From a bacterium (GTDB taxonomy: Bacteria; Hydrogenedentota; Hydrogenedentia; Hydrogenedentiales; SLHB01), in contig JAAEQP010000951.1 in assembly GCA_024231375.1 (NCBI GenBank), positions 1 to 19,023 on the forward strand: 19,023 nucleotides of DNA, read 5' to 3'. The notes beneath the pieces are model-generated. The model saw only the letters and a program-made list of their open reading frames with translations, was not told the origin of the DNA and did not search any database. Positions 1 through 7,978 of this stretch are shown piece after piece. How positions within the stretch are numbered: position 1 is the stretch's first letter; every line of letters begins with the position of its first letter. The position numbers were made by a program, and so were the translations under genes.

Positions 1-633
1 AAGCACGTCCACGGGTTCAACATGGACGAGTGGAGCGACGGCAACGGCACCACTCTTCCCGCCAAAGACCCGGGCGCGTTCCAGAACGCCATGCAAGACG
101 CCTTCTACGGCCCCTTGGGCGATCTGACCGTCCCCAAGAACCAGCGTCATTTTGCCACGAAGCGGGAGCTGCCGAAGTACGGCGAGCAGATAGCCAAGCT
201 GAAGAAACGCGGCGGGCGGCTGGTGACCGTGTTCGGCATCGGGCGTATGTGCCACATCGCGTTCTGGGAACCCCATTTCGCGGCGGAGTACAAGAGCGTG
301 AGGGCGTGGAAGGCCGACGAGTTCCGCCTCGGCGCGCAGCTTCACCCGCTGACCATCGAGCAGAACGCCATCACGAGTTTCAAGAGCCGCACCACCTTGG
401 TGCCCACGCGCGCCAACACGGTGGGCCCGGGCCTGTTTCTCAAATCGGACCGGATCATCGGCGGCGCGGACGGCTCCCTCGGCCGTGGCATGATGTGGCA
501 GGGCATGTCGCTCTGGGCCACCTTGCACCACGCGCCTACGCCCTGGATTCCGAGTACCTTCATGCCGACGTTGGCGGGGCGGTTGTTCTTCCTGAAGGAA
601 CTGGCGGGCCCCCTCGAGGCCGAATGCAACTAA
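1..633 (+). CDS. Glucosamine-6-phosphate isomerase/deaminase-like protein (NagB-like), 3' part
   Basis: The frame is open from base 1 to the TAA at 631-633, so the gene starts upstream; 210 C-terminal residues are visible. NagB-family enzymes act in the cytoplasm and convert glucosamine-6-phosphate to fructose-6-phosphate and ammonia. Seen: an FNMDEW motif at the left edge (bases 16-33), matching the NagB FNxDEY segment that carries the catalytic Asp, and a [13 protein letters not shown] motif (bases 235-273) matching NagB GxGxDGHIAFNEP. The His (253-255) and Glu (268-270) are kept, but the Asp (Asp141 in E. coli NagB) is Met here and the next Gly is Cys. The motif SRTTLVP and the tail [10 protein letters not shown] also recall the divergent NagB-like proteins of planctomycete-type bacteria. 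Family membership is fairly sure; deaminase activity is not, given the altered site. A strong hairpin follows 20 bases after the stop codon. Confidence 0.8.
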   Translation, partial: KHVHGFNMDEWSDGNGTTLPAKDPGAFQNAMQDAFYGPLGDLTVPKNQRHFATKRELPKYGEQIAKLKKRGGRLVTVFGIGRMCHIAFWEPHFAAEYKSVRAWKADEFRLGAQLHPLTIEQNAITSFKSRTTLVPTRANTVGPGLFLKSDRIIGGADGSLGRGMMWQGMSLWATLHHAPTPWIPSTFMPTLAGRLFFLKELAGPLEAECN

Positions 634-653
634 CGTAGCATCGCATGCAATTG

Positions 654-692
654 ACGGGGGAAGCGCCCACGAAGGGTGCTTCCCCCGTTTCC
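654..692 (+). terminator. Strong hairpin: intrinsic terminator or attenuator
   Basis: A 15-bp stem is formed by ACGGGGGAAGCGCCC (654-668) and GGGTGCTTCCCCCGT (674-688), perfect except for one G-T pair, with a 5-base loop. A short T run (TTT at 688-690, then CCATTTCC) follows. It lies 20 bases after the NagB-like stop codon and ends 16 bases before the ribosome binding site of the next gene. The tail is poor in T, so termination may be only partial. The stem is plain in the sequence; its effect on transcription is inferred. Confidence 0.8.
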
Positions 693-717
693 ATTTCCAT
701 CCACGGGAGGACTAGCC

Positions 718-3186
718 ATGGGCGCCTGGGGCAAACGACGGGTTCTCTGTTGGGTCGCCGCGATTGTGTTGGCGGGAGCCTTGGGGTCGGCGAGCGCGGA
801 CGTCACCATCGTGCAGGACGGGCAGCCCGTGGCGCGGGTGGTGCTGCCGGAAGACGCCAGCCAGCAGGTGAAGGACGCCGCGGCGTTGCTGGTGTCGTGC
901 GTACGGGAGTCGACCGGCGCTGAGCTGCCCCTGGGCACGGACGCGGACGGGGAAACGGTTATCTACGTGGGATGCGTCCCCGACGGGCTGGACCTGGACC
1001 AGGCGGGACTGGACGACGACGGATTCAACATCGCTTTCCCGGACGAAACCTCCGTTGTGGTCCTGGGAGCGACGGACTGGGGCACGGAATTCGGCGTATG
1101 CGAGTTCCTGGAACGGTACGTGGGCGTGCGTTGGCTCTTGCCCGGACCCGATGGTACGGACATCCCCAAGCGGAATTCCATTGTCCTGCCCGAGGAACCG
1201 GTGCGGCAGGAGCCGGCCTTCTTCTCGCGACTTTTCAGCGGATTGGCGAACAGCACCCAACTCACCTGGGCCCGCCGTAACCGCATGCGGGGCCGGGTCT
1301 CGTTTCACCACAACCTGCTCAAGCTCTTCCCTCCGGAGACGTATACCGAGACCCATCCCGAATTCTTCCCAATGCTGAAGGGCGAGCGCTTCCTTCCGCC
1401 CACGAACGACACGCACCATTGGCAACCGTGTTTCACCGCACCGGGCATCGTCGACGAAGCCGTGGCCAACATCATCCGCTTCTTCGACGAGCATCCTGAG
1501 GCGACGTCGTATTCGCTCGGCGCGAACGACAGCAGCGGCTATTGTGAATGCGGGCGGTGTCTGGCGCGAATCTCAGGCGACAAGAACTTCCTCGACCGGG
1601 TCGACTATTCGGACCTCTACTACGCCTGGGCGAACCAGGTCATCGAAGGCGTGCTTGCCAAGCATCCGGACAAGTGGTTCGGGTGCCTGGCCTACAGCGA
1701 GGTGGCCGCGCCGCCAAAGGCCGTGGCCGTACACGAGCGCCTTATCCCCTACATGACTTACGACCGCATGAAATGGAAGGACCCGGAACTTCGTGCGACC
1801 GGCGAGGACCTCACGCGCACGTGGCATGCCCAAAGCCCGGTCCTCGGATGGTATGACTACATCTACGGGTCGCCCTACTGTCTGCCGCGCGTGTGGTTCC
1901 ATCACATGGGCGACTACTACCGGTTCGGCCATGCCAACGGGGTGCGCACGCAGTACGCGGAAGCCTATCCCAACTGGGGCGAAGGGCCAAAGCTGTACGT
2001 GTCGCTGAAGCTCCAATGGGATCCCACGCGCGACGTGGACGAACTGCTCGACGAATGGTATGTCAGATGCGTTGGAGCCGACGCGGCCCCGTATCTCGCC
2101 CGATACTACGCCCATTGGGAAGGGTTCTGGACCGGACGGGCGCTGGAATCGAGCTGGTTTTCGAAAGGGGGTCAGTACCTGGCCTTCTACAGTCCGGGAT
2201 ACTTGCGTGACATCGACCGTGACGAAATCCGGCAGAGCCGCGAATGGCTCGAGACGACGGTGGCCAAGGCCCAGACCCCAAAGCAGAAGGCCCGCGCGGA
2301 GCTGATACTGCGCGCCTTCGAGTACTACGAGGCCACGGCATACGCCTACCTGGGCGACCCCGACGCCGGCGAACTCGCGGCCGAATCCGAGAAGCAGGCG
2401 CTGGCCTTGCTCGACCGGGCACAGGGCGCGCAAGACTACGCGCAGAAACGGCGTGAACTTGCGCTGGACGTGTTTCCCAACGACCCCGTCCTGATTCATC
2501 CATTGACGATCACCCAATACAGCGGCCTAGACGGCGCGGCGTGGGGTGGCGGCACAGCCGTGTGGCAGGTGTTCGAATGGGCCGCCAACGAAGGTCGCGT
2601 TCGCGACCGGTTGCACCATCTCGCGGCCGAATCCGATTCCACGACGGTGCGCCTGCAGGCGGAAGCCGTCTTGGCGCATGTGGAGGGGCAGGCCGAGTCC
2701 CTGCTGAAGAATCCGTCGTTCGAAGACGGAGCCGGCACAGCCGCGGAGGGTTGGAGCTGGTGGGTGAAGTGGGCAACCGGGACCATGGGCCGGTCGGACC
2801 GGGTGTCGCGCACGGGCAGCTACTCGGTCTGCTGCGACGGCATGAAGCGTGGTGGGCCCGTGCAGGTCGTGAAGGCCGAACCGGGCTGCTACAGTCTGAT
2901 GTGCTTCGTGTACGTACCTGACGATCAGGACGTTTCGTTCACGGCGACGCTGAAGATGGCCTTGCGCGACGCCGACGGAAAAGATCTGGCGTCGCCAACA
3001 GCCGAATGCAATCCTGTGCCGGGACGGTGGACGGTCGTCGGCGTTGCCAGCAAAGTCCCCGCCGAAGTGGGCGGGAAGGAAGTCGCCACCATCCTGCCCA
3101 TCCTCGTCGTCGACGGTCTCGAACCCGGCGAACAGGCGTACTTCGATGACCTGATGCTGTATCATCTGCCGGTGACGGGGCCCTGA
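718..3186 (+). CDS. Secreted DUF4838 protein with C-terminal carbohydrate-binding-like domain
   Basis: An 822-aa exported protein. The ATG at 718 is chosen because GGGAGGA (705-711) lies 6 bases upstream and the next residues form a signal peptide: basic GKRR, hydrophobic core, cleavage after ASA at about residue 27. Residues about 40-150 resemble the alpha/beta N-terminal domain found ahead of GH67 and GH20 catalytic domains (the AAALLVSCVRESTG helix, then GTEFGVCEFLERYVGVRW). Residues about 200-480 match DUF4838: HPEFFPM, then GANDSSGYCECGRC with Cys276, Cys278 and Cys281. After an alpha-helical stretch, residues about 664-815 start NPSFEDG and look like a jelly-roll carbohydrate-binding module. 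DUF4838 proteins sit in polysaccharide-degrading loci and are presumed glycosidases or glycan binders; the reaction is not established. The neighbours (GH130, Gfo/Idh, propeller glycosidase) fit glycan use. The hairpin at 654-692 is immediately upstream. Confidence 0.85.
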   Translation: MGAWGKRRVLCWVAAIVLAGALGSASADVTIVQDGQPVARVVLPEDASQQVKDAAALLVSCVRESTGAELPLGTDADGETVIYVGCVPDGLDLDQAGLDDDGFNIAFPDETSVVVLGATDWGTEFGVCEFLERYVGVRWLLPGPDGTDIPKRNSIVLPEEPVRQEPAFFSRLFSGLANSTQLTWARRNRMRGRVSFHHNLLKLFPPETYTETHPEFFPMLKGERFLPPTNDTHHWQPCFTAPGIVDEAVANIIRFFDEHPEATSYSLGANDSSGYCECGRCLARISGDKNFLDRVDYSDLYYAWANQVIEGVLAKHPDKWFGCLAYSEVAAPPKAVAVHERLIPYMTYDRMKWKDPELRATGEDLTRTWHAQSPVLGWYDYIYGSPYCLPRVWFHHMGDYYRFGHANGVRTQYAEAYPNWGEGPKLYVSLKLQWDPTRDVDELLDEWYVRCVGADAAPYLARYYAHWEGFWTGRALESSWFSKGGQYLAFYSPGYLRDIDRDEIRQSREWLETTVAKAQTPKQKARAELILRAFEYYEATAYAYLGDPDAGELAAESEKQALALLDRAQGAQDYAQKRRELALDVFPNDPVLIHPLTITQYSGLDGAAWGGGTAVWQVFEWAANEGRVRDRLHHLAAESDSTTVRLQAEAVLAHVEGQAESLLKNPSFEDGAGTAAEGWSWWVKWATGTMGRSDRVSRTGSYSVCCDGMKRGGPVQVVKAEPGCYSLMCFVYVPDDQDVSFTATLKMALRDADGKDLASPTAECNPVPGRWTVVGVASKVPAEVGGKEVATILPILVVDGLEPGEQAYFDDLMLYHLPVTGP

Positions 3187-3351
3187 CCACGAATGCGCAC
3201 GAATGGGGGAGAATGGGCACGAATTGGAGCCAATCCGGACGTTGTTGACAGGATAACAGGATGGACTGGATGGGACGGGGAGTGGAGGAGCGGGGGGGCC
3301 GAGGTAGCCAGTTGCGGATGCCGTGCCCGTGTCCGCGTGTAGGAGCCGAGG
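3187..3351 (+). repeat. Intergenic stretch with short repeated words
   Basis: This gap holds CACGAATG at 3188-3195 and 3198-3205 and CACGAATT at 3218-3225. A second set follows: ACAGGAT at 3248-3254 and 3256-3262, then ACTGGAT at 3265-3271, with a period of 8-9 bases. The words CACGAAT and GACAGGATAACAGGATGGA look like pieces of dispersed intergenic repeats of the sort common in planctomycete-like genomes; that is from memory and was not searched. A G-rich run (GGGGGGG, 3292-3298) follows. AGGAG at 3341-3345 serves the next gene. No gene or clear terminator is seen. Confidence 0.5.
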
Positions 3352-3822
3352 ATGATTGACAGCAAGGGACGCCTGGAACTCATCAGACGCATAGACTCGT
3401 TCCTTGAGGACCAGATTACCAATGACGATATCACTGAATTTGGCTACCGCTGTTCGGAGAGCAAAGGGAACCTGATGAGGTCTCAGGACGGTGCAGTTGC
3501 CGCCATATGCGGTGAGCTTCTCCATATGTATGACGATTGCAAGAGCACCTTCACGTTCTCCAAATTCTGCACACACCCAGGAGTTGACGCAGTGGAGCAG
3601 CGGAAGACTCTTGCGCATCTCAGGTTGTTCCTCAGTTCCGGCCTCGAGTACGAGTATCCAAGGTTCTCTTGGGGGTGGCTATTCAGGCGTCTTCTCGGTG
3701 TGTTCGTGCGCAGTGTTGCTCCGAAGCCTTGCGTGCGGGGAGATGAGGACGTGTGGCCATTCTTCCGGCGTGAAGACCTGGAGGCGGCGAAGGGACAGTC
3801 GGAGACGAGAACTGACAAGTGA
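3352..3822 (+). CDS. Hypothetical 156-aa protein, unrecognised
   Basis: The ATG at 3352 has AGGAG (3341-3345) 6 bases upstream, a good reason to believe the gene and its start. The product is predicted cytoplasmic: no signal peptide and no sure membrane helix, although residues about 105-118 (WGWLFRRLLGVFVR) form a Trp/Arg-rich amphipathic stretch. The N-terminal half is acidic and helical (IRRIDSFLEDQ); the C-terminal part has WPFFRREDLEAAKG. I recognise no domain and offer no function. Codon choice is visibly less GC-biased than in the flanking genes (many GAT, AAT, TAT and ATA codons), and repeat words lie just upstream, so it may be a later insertion between two glycan genes. It could also be a member of a lineage-restricted hypothetical family. 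Confidence 0.6.
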   Translation: MIDSKGRLELIRRIDSFLEDQITNDDITEFGYRCSESKGNLMRSQDGAVAAICGELLHMYDDCKSTFTFSKFCTHPGVDAVEQRKTLAHLRLFLSSGLEYEYPRFSWGWLFRRLLGVFVRSVAPKPCVRGDEDVWPFFRREDLEAAKGQSETRTDK

Positions 3823-4012
3823 TTCTGTTCGCTGTGGCGCGTGGCGCGTAAGGGAGCCGATTCGCGGATCGGCCTCACTCGAGCTCCCATCTCCCAATCC
3901 CCCATAATCTCCCCATCTCCTTCTCTTGAGGTCCGGAATCTGCCGCCCGTACGGCCGGGAATGTGCTACCATCAAGAGGTGGACGGCCGAAACCCGAACC
4001 AGGGGGTGCGCA
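3823..4012 (+). other. Intergenic region upstream of the oxidoreductase gene
   Basis: These 190 bases hold a small hairpin, GCCGAT (3856-3861) with ATCGGC (3868-3873), nested in outer arms GGGAGC (3852-3857) and GCTCCC (3883-3888) with a bulge. There is no T tract, so a terminator role is weak. A TGCTACCAT word (3965-3973... bases TG at 3964-3965 region, TACCAT at 3967-3972) has the form of an extended -10 element about 40 bases before the ATG, but no matching -35 box was found. A promoter for the three-gene block 4013-7889 probably lies here; this is inferred from the gap size. Confidence 0.3.
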
Positions 4013-5125
4013 ATGAGCGACAAGCCGATTGGGATTGGGGTTGTGGGATGCGGAGGATTCGCAACATTTGCCTTGGGATTCTTCACCGAGGTGCCGGGCG
4101 TCCGCGTAGTGGCCGCGTCGGACACGGTCCCGGAAGCTGCCGAGGCCATGCGAAGCCGGTTCGCCATCGAACGTGAAGCGGTTGATGTCGAAACCCTGGC
4201 GGCCCTTCCCGACGTGGACGTGGTATACATTGCCACCCCACCGTACCTGCATCACGCGCAATCCATGACGGCCCTCAGAGCGGGCAAACACGTCATCTGC
4301 GAGAAGCCCCTGGCCATGAGCGTGGCCGAAGCCGACGAGATGGTGGCCATGGCGCGGGACAAGAACCTGCTTCTCATCGCCAACCTCATGCAACGATACA
4401 ATCCCCTCTACGAAATGGTGTCGCGCATCATCGCGTCGGGCGCGTTGGGCAATGTGATCCACGGATTCCTGGAAAACTACGCCCAGGACGAAGGGCTGCT
4501 TCCGGATCACTGGTTCTGGGACAAGGCCATGAGCGGCGGCATCTTCATTGAGCACGGCGTGCATTTCTTCGACATGTTCGAAGGATGGCTCGGCGCAGGC
4601 ACGGTGGAATCGGCGCAGGTGACCTCGCGTCCGGGCATGGACCTGGAGAACCAAGTCCAGTGCGCGGTGCGGTACCGCGACGGGGTCATGGTGAACTTCT
4701 ACCACGGATTCACGCAGTTCACGCGCATGGACCGGCAGGAGTTCCGTCTCCTCTTCGAGCGGGGCGACATCACGTTGCAGGAATGGGTGCCTATCCGGAT
4801 GGTGGTGCGCGCCGCGGTGGATGACGCGGGCGCACAGGCTTTGCGGGACATGCTGCCCGACGCCGAGATTGAGGTGGTCGCGGAGTATGAGGGTGCGGAC
4901 CGGTCCGCGCGTGCGCATCAGACGGACATGGAAGTCGCGCAACGGCTTGAGATCCGGTACGGCTTCGACCATGACAAACAGGAACGGTACGGCGAAATCC
5001 TGCGCGCCATGATGACCGACCAGGCGGCATGGATTCGCGACCCGAGCCACGAGCGCCGCATCACGGAACAGAACGGGTACAACTCGGTCGTTGTGGCGGA
5101 GACGGCGGATCGGCTCGCCCGGTAG
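4013..5125 (+). CDS. Gfo/Idh/MocA family NAD(P)-dependent oxidoreductase
   Basis: A 370-aa cytoplasmic dehydrogenase of typical family length. The ATG at 4013 is preferred over upstream in-frame codons because AGGGGGTG sits about 5 bases before it and the Rossmann strand begins at once. Residues 7-20 carry the dinucleotide-binding GIGVVGCGGFATFA; the EKP motif that ends the nucleotide domain is at 97-99 (ICEKPLAM). The substrate domain has GGIFIEHGVHFFDMF with His184 and Asp187, matching the family GG...D.G.H..D motif, although the usual catalytic Lys/Asp set cannot be judged fully. Family members oxidise or reduce the hydroxyls of sugars, inositols or amino sugars; some work with glycosidases through 3-keto sugars. 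The GH130 gene starts 41 bases downstream, so the substrate is probably a mono- or oligosaccharide from that pathway. The exact substrate is unknown. Confidence 0.9.
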   Translation: MSDKPIGIGVVGCGGFATFALGFFTEVPGVRVVAASDTVPEAAEAMRSRFAIEREAVDVETLAALPDVDVVYIATPPYLHHAQSMTALRAGKHVICEKPLAMSVAEADEMVAMARDKNLLLIANLMQRYNPLYEMVSRIIASGALGNVIHGFLENYAQDEGLLPDHWFWDKAMSGGIFIEHGVHFFDMFEGWLGAGTVESAQVTSRPGMDLENQVQCAVRYRDGVMVNFYHGFTQFTRMDRQEFRLLFERGDITLQEWVPIRMVVRAAVDDAGAQALRDMLPDAEIEVVAEYEGADRSARAHQTDMEVAQRLEIRYGFDHDKQERYGEILRAMMTDQAAWIRDPSHERRITEQNGYNSVVVAETADRLAR

Positions 5126-5166
5126 AGACGCCAACGCGCCGGTTTGAAGGCGGAGGAGATTCACCC

Positions 5167-6216
5167 ATGCTTCCTCGATTGTTCAACGCGTGTTTGATGA
5201 GGCCCGGTGACGTGACACCGTCCGACGACCGCTTGGAAGTCGTCGGCACGTTCAACCCCGGGGCGATTGCCTGCGGCGACGAGGTGGTGCTCCTGGTGCG
5301 GGTGGCCGAACGGCTCAAAGAGACACGCGACGGCTACACCGCGCTCCCACGCTATGAGCCCGGCGGCGGTCTGGTCGTGGACTGGATGGCGAACGACGAC
5401 TTGGTCTTCATCGACCCGCGTCTGGTCGAGGTGAAGGCCACGGAAAGCATCCGGCTCACATTCGTGTCCCATTTGCTGGTGGCGCGCAGCAAGGATGGAC
5501 GCAGCATCGATTCGGTGGGCGGCGCACGCATGATGCCGGAGAGCGCCTACGAGACCTACGGCGTGGAGGACCCGCGCATCACGTTTCTCGACGGACGCTA
5601 CTATTTCACGTACGTGGCCGTGTCGAAGCACGGCGCCGCCACGGCCTTGGCATCGACGATGGATTTCAAGGAGTTCTACCGCCACGGCATCATCTTCCCG
5701 CCGGAGAACAAGGACGTGGTGCTGTTCCCTGAGCGGGTGCGGGGCGACTGGGTGGCCTTCCACCGGCCGAATCCCGCAACCCATTTCACTATGCCCGAGA
5801 TGTGGTTGGCCTATTCACCCGACCTGATTCACTGGGGCGGACACGAACGGTTCCACGGAGGCGGCGGCGAGTGGGACACGGGTCGCATCGGCGGCGGATG
5901 TCCGCCCTTCATGACGGACGCGGGCTGGGTCGAGATCTATCATGGGAACCAGAAATCGGACGAGGACGTGGGCGTGTACTCGGCGGGCGCGCTTCTGTTG
6001 GATGCCGAAGAGCCGGGCCGTGTTCTGCGCCGGTCCGCCGAACCGATCATGGTTCCCGAGGCGGATTTCGAATGCGAAGGCTTCGTCAACAGCGTGGTCT
6101 TCCCCACGGGCGTGGTGGAACGAGATGACGTACTTCAGGTGTTCTACGGCGCGGCCGACGCCAACGTGGGTGTCGTGGAATGGGCGAAGGAGGATTTGCT
6201 TGCGGCCCTGACGTGA
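5167..6216 (+). CDS. GH130 family glycoside phosphorylase (mannoside type likely)
   Basis: A 349-aa protein without a signal peptide, the normal length and location for a GH130 five-bladed propeller. The ATG at 5167 has GGAGGAG (5152-5158) 8 bases upstream; earlier in-frame codons run back into the oxidoreductase gene. GH130 enzymes cleave beta-mannosides, mostly by phosphorolysis to mannose-1-phosphate. Seen: FNPGAI near residue 35; GVEDPR with Asp135, the candidate proton donor; KDVVLFPE, then HRP (199-201) and IYHG (His259). These correspond to the phosphate-contacting Arg and His positions of known phosphorylases and argue against the hydrolase branch. Subfamily and sugar specificity cannot be assigned by eye. 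The preceding Gfo/Idh gene and the following secreted propeller protein are on the same strand with short gaps, so one operon is likely. Confidence 0.87.
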   Translation: MLPRLFNACLMRPGDVTPSDDRLEVVGTFNPGAIACGDEVVLLVRVAERLKETRDGYTALPRYEPGGGLVVDWMANDDLVFIDPRLVEVKATESIRLTFVSHLLVARSKDGRSIDSVGGARMMPESAYETYGVEDPRITFLDGRYYFTYVAVSKHGAATALASTMDFKEFYRHGIIFPPENKDVVLFPERVRGDWVAFHRPNPATHFTMPEMWLAYSPDLIHWGGHERFHGGGGEWDTGRIGGGCPPFMTDAGWVEIYHGNQKSDEDVGVYSAGALLLDAEEPGRVLRRSAEPIMVPEADFECEGFVNSVVFPTGVVERDDVLQVFYGAADANVGVVEWAKEDLLAALT

Positions 6217-6242
6217 CCGAGGCCGCATACGGGAGCGGTGAG

Positions 6243-7889
6243 ATGTCCTTCCTGAACGCGGTGGTGTGTGTGTTGGTCGTCGTTCTGGGGTTCACTGCGT
6301 TGCCCGCGGCGGCGGGTGAAGAAGACGCGGGTGAGGTCCTCTGCAACGGCATCCGCCTGCCCGCCGAATGGCCGCCCAGGGGCCGTGACGTCTCCTATGA
6401 ACCGGTGACGGTTCCCTATCTCGAAGTCCCGCCCGAGGTGATTTCCATCGATGTGGGCCGCCAGTTGTTCGTAGACGACTTTCTAATCGAATCGACCGAT
6501 CTCGACCGCGTGTGCCATCCCGCCACGTACCATGAGGCGTCGCCCGTGTTGACGCCGGACAAGCCGTGGGAGACCAAGCGCATTTCCCAGGGCCACTCCG
6601 CGCCAACCGCCATGGTGTTCAGCGACGGCGTGTGGTTCGACCCGCAGGACGGCCTGTTCAAGATGTGGTACATGGGCGGCTACGTGGGATCGACGTGCTA
6701 CGCCACGTCGAAGGACGGTATCCACTGGGAGAAGCCGGATCTCGACCTTGTGCCGGGGACGAACACCGTGCATGTGCCCGACCGCGATTCGAGCACTATC
6801 TGGCTGGACCACTTCGAAACCGACGCCAACAAGCGGTACAAGATGGCCGTGTTCCTGAAGAAGGCGCCGACGGGGCGACTCTCGTTCTACACGTCGCCGG
6901 ACGGCATTCGCTGGTCGGACTCCATCGGCACAAGCGACCCCTGCGGCGACCGTTCGACAGTGTTCTACAACCCCTTCCGCAGGGTGTGGGTCTACGGAAT
7001 TCGCGAATATCAGGGCGGCGGCATCGGCCGGTATCGGGACTACTGGGAGGGCCGCGACTTTCTCTATGGCGCGAAATGGCCCGGGGACAAGGCCGTGTTC
7101 TGGGTCGGAGCGGACAAGCTGGACGCGCCGCGCGAGGACATGGAAACGCCGTGCGAACTGTACAACCTGGACGGAGTGGCTTACGAGAGCCTGATCCTGG
7201 GCATGTTCGACATCTGGCGGGGCCAGCCCGATGACCGAGCGAAACCGAACCAACTGTGCGTGGGATTCAGCCGCGACGGGTTCCATTGGTCGCGCCCGAC
7301 CCATGACGCGTTTCTAGGGGTGTCGGAACGCTTCGGCGACTGGAACTGGGCCAATGTCCAATCGGCCGGCGGGTGTTGTCTCGTGGTCGGCGAGAAACTG
7401 TACTTCTACGTGAGCGGCCGGAAGGGCGTGGAAGGGTCGAAATCGTCGGGCGTCTGCACGACCGGTCTGGCGACCTTGCGGCGCGATGGATTCGTTTCGA
7501 TGGACGCGGGCGAGCAGGCAGGCACGCTGACCACGCGACCCGTCACGTTCTCGGGATCGCGGCTCTTCGTGAATGCCGATGTGGACACGGGCGAACTGCG
7601 CGTAGAGGTGCTGGACCGGGACGGCGCCCCCGTTGCACCCTTCACCGCGGACCGGTGTTCGCCGATAGCATCAGATGGCACATTGACGCGCGTGCAATGG
7701 GAGGGTGACCCCAGTCTCGAACCGCTTGCCGGAACGCCGGTGCGCTTCCGGTTCACGCTCAGGCGAGGCCGCCTCTATGCATTCTGGGTCAGCGACGATT
7801 CCGGCGCCAGCCATGGATACGTGGCGGCGGGCGGACCGCGTTTCGCGGGTCCGACGGACACCGTGGGCGCCGCATCATACGGGCGCTAG
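6243..7889 (+). CDS. Secreted five-bladed beta-propeller glycosidase-like protein (GH32/GH43-like)
   Basis: A 548-aa exported protein. The ATG at 6243 is chosen over an earlier in-frame codon that overlaps the GH130 gene: GGGAG (6231-6235) is 7 bases upstream and residues 1-24 form a signal peptide (hydrophobic core ending ALPAAAG). The mature part has repeated propeller-blade signatures: LFVDDFLIES near residue 75, FDPQDGLFKMWYMGG, YATSKDGIHWEKP, FYTSPDGIRWSD and FSRDGFHWSRP. The C-terminal about 130 residues form a beta-rich module (SRLFVNADVDTGELRVEVLD) like the beta-sandwich tail of GH32-type enzymes. Such proteins are abundant in planctomycete-like genomes and usually annotated as glycosyl hydrolase-like; substrate unknown. 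The catalytic acids cannot be pinned down by eye. It lies 26 bases after the GH130 stop codon, and so is probably the exported partner of the same operon. Confidence 0.75.
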   Translation: MSFLNAVVCVLVVVLGFTALPAAAGEEDAGEVLCNGIRLPAEWPPRGRDVSYEPVTVPYLEVPPEVISIDVGRQLFVDDFLIESTDLDRVCHPATYHEASPVLTPDKPWETKRISQGHSAPTAMVFSDGVWFDPQDGLFKMWYMGGYVGSTCYATSKDGIHWEKPDLDLVPGTNTVHVPDRDSSTIWLDHFETDANKRYKMAVFLKKAPTGRLSFYTSPDGIRWSDSIGTSDPCGDRSTVFYNPFRRVWVYGIREYQGGGIGRYRDYWEGRDFLYGAKWPGDKAVFWVGADKLDAPREDMETPCELYNLDGVAYESLILGMFDIWRGQPDDRAKPNQLCVGFSRDGFHWSRPTHDAFLGVSERFGDWNWANVQSAGGCCLVVGEKLYFYVSGRKGVEGSKSSGVCTTGLATLRRDGFVSMDAGEQAGTLTTRPVTFSGSRLFVNADVDTGELRVEVLDRDGAPVAPFTADRCSPIASDGTLTRVQWEGDPSLEPLAGTPVRFRFTLRRGRLYAFWVSDDSGASHGYVAAGGPRFAGPTDTVGAASYGR

Positions 7890-7978
7890 GCCGTTCTCAG
7901 GGCGAAGTCCCGGCAAAGTGCGCATGAGGGCGCGTAAGTCTAGGGCATCCGGCGAGTAACACTTCAGAGGGCGGATCG

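Noticed and set aside
3188..3271. Repeats in the gap considered as a CRISPR array
   Set aside because: Repeat units are only 7-8 bases with no regular spacers and no cas gene nearby.
3927..3972. TTGAGG with TACCAT as a promoter pair before the oxidoreductase gene
   Set aside because: The spacing is about 35 bases, twice the workable distance; only the extended -10 look of TGCTACCAT remains.
3875..5164. A 429-codon open frame on the minus strand opposite the oxidoreductase gene
   Set aside because: It lies antisense to a clear Gfo/Idh/MocA gene, its translation is His/Arg/Val-rich with no motif, and such frames are expected opposite GC-rich codons.
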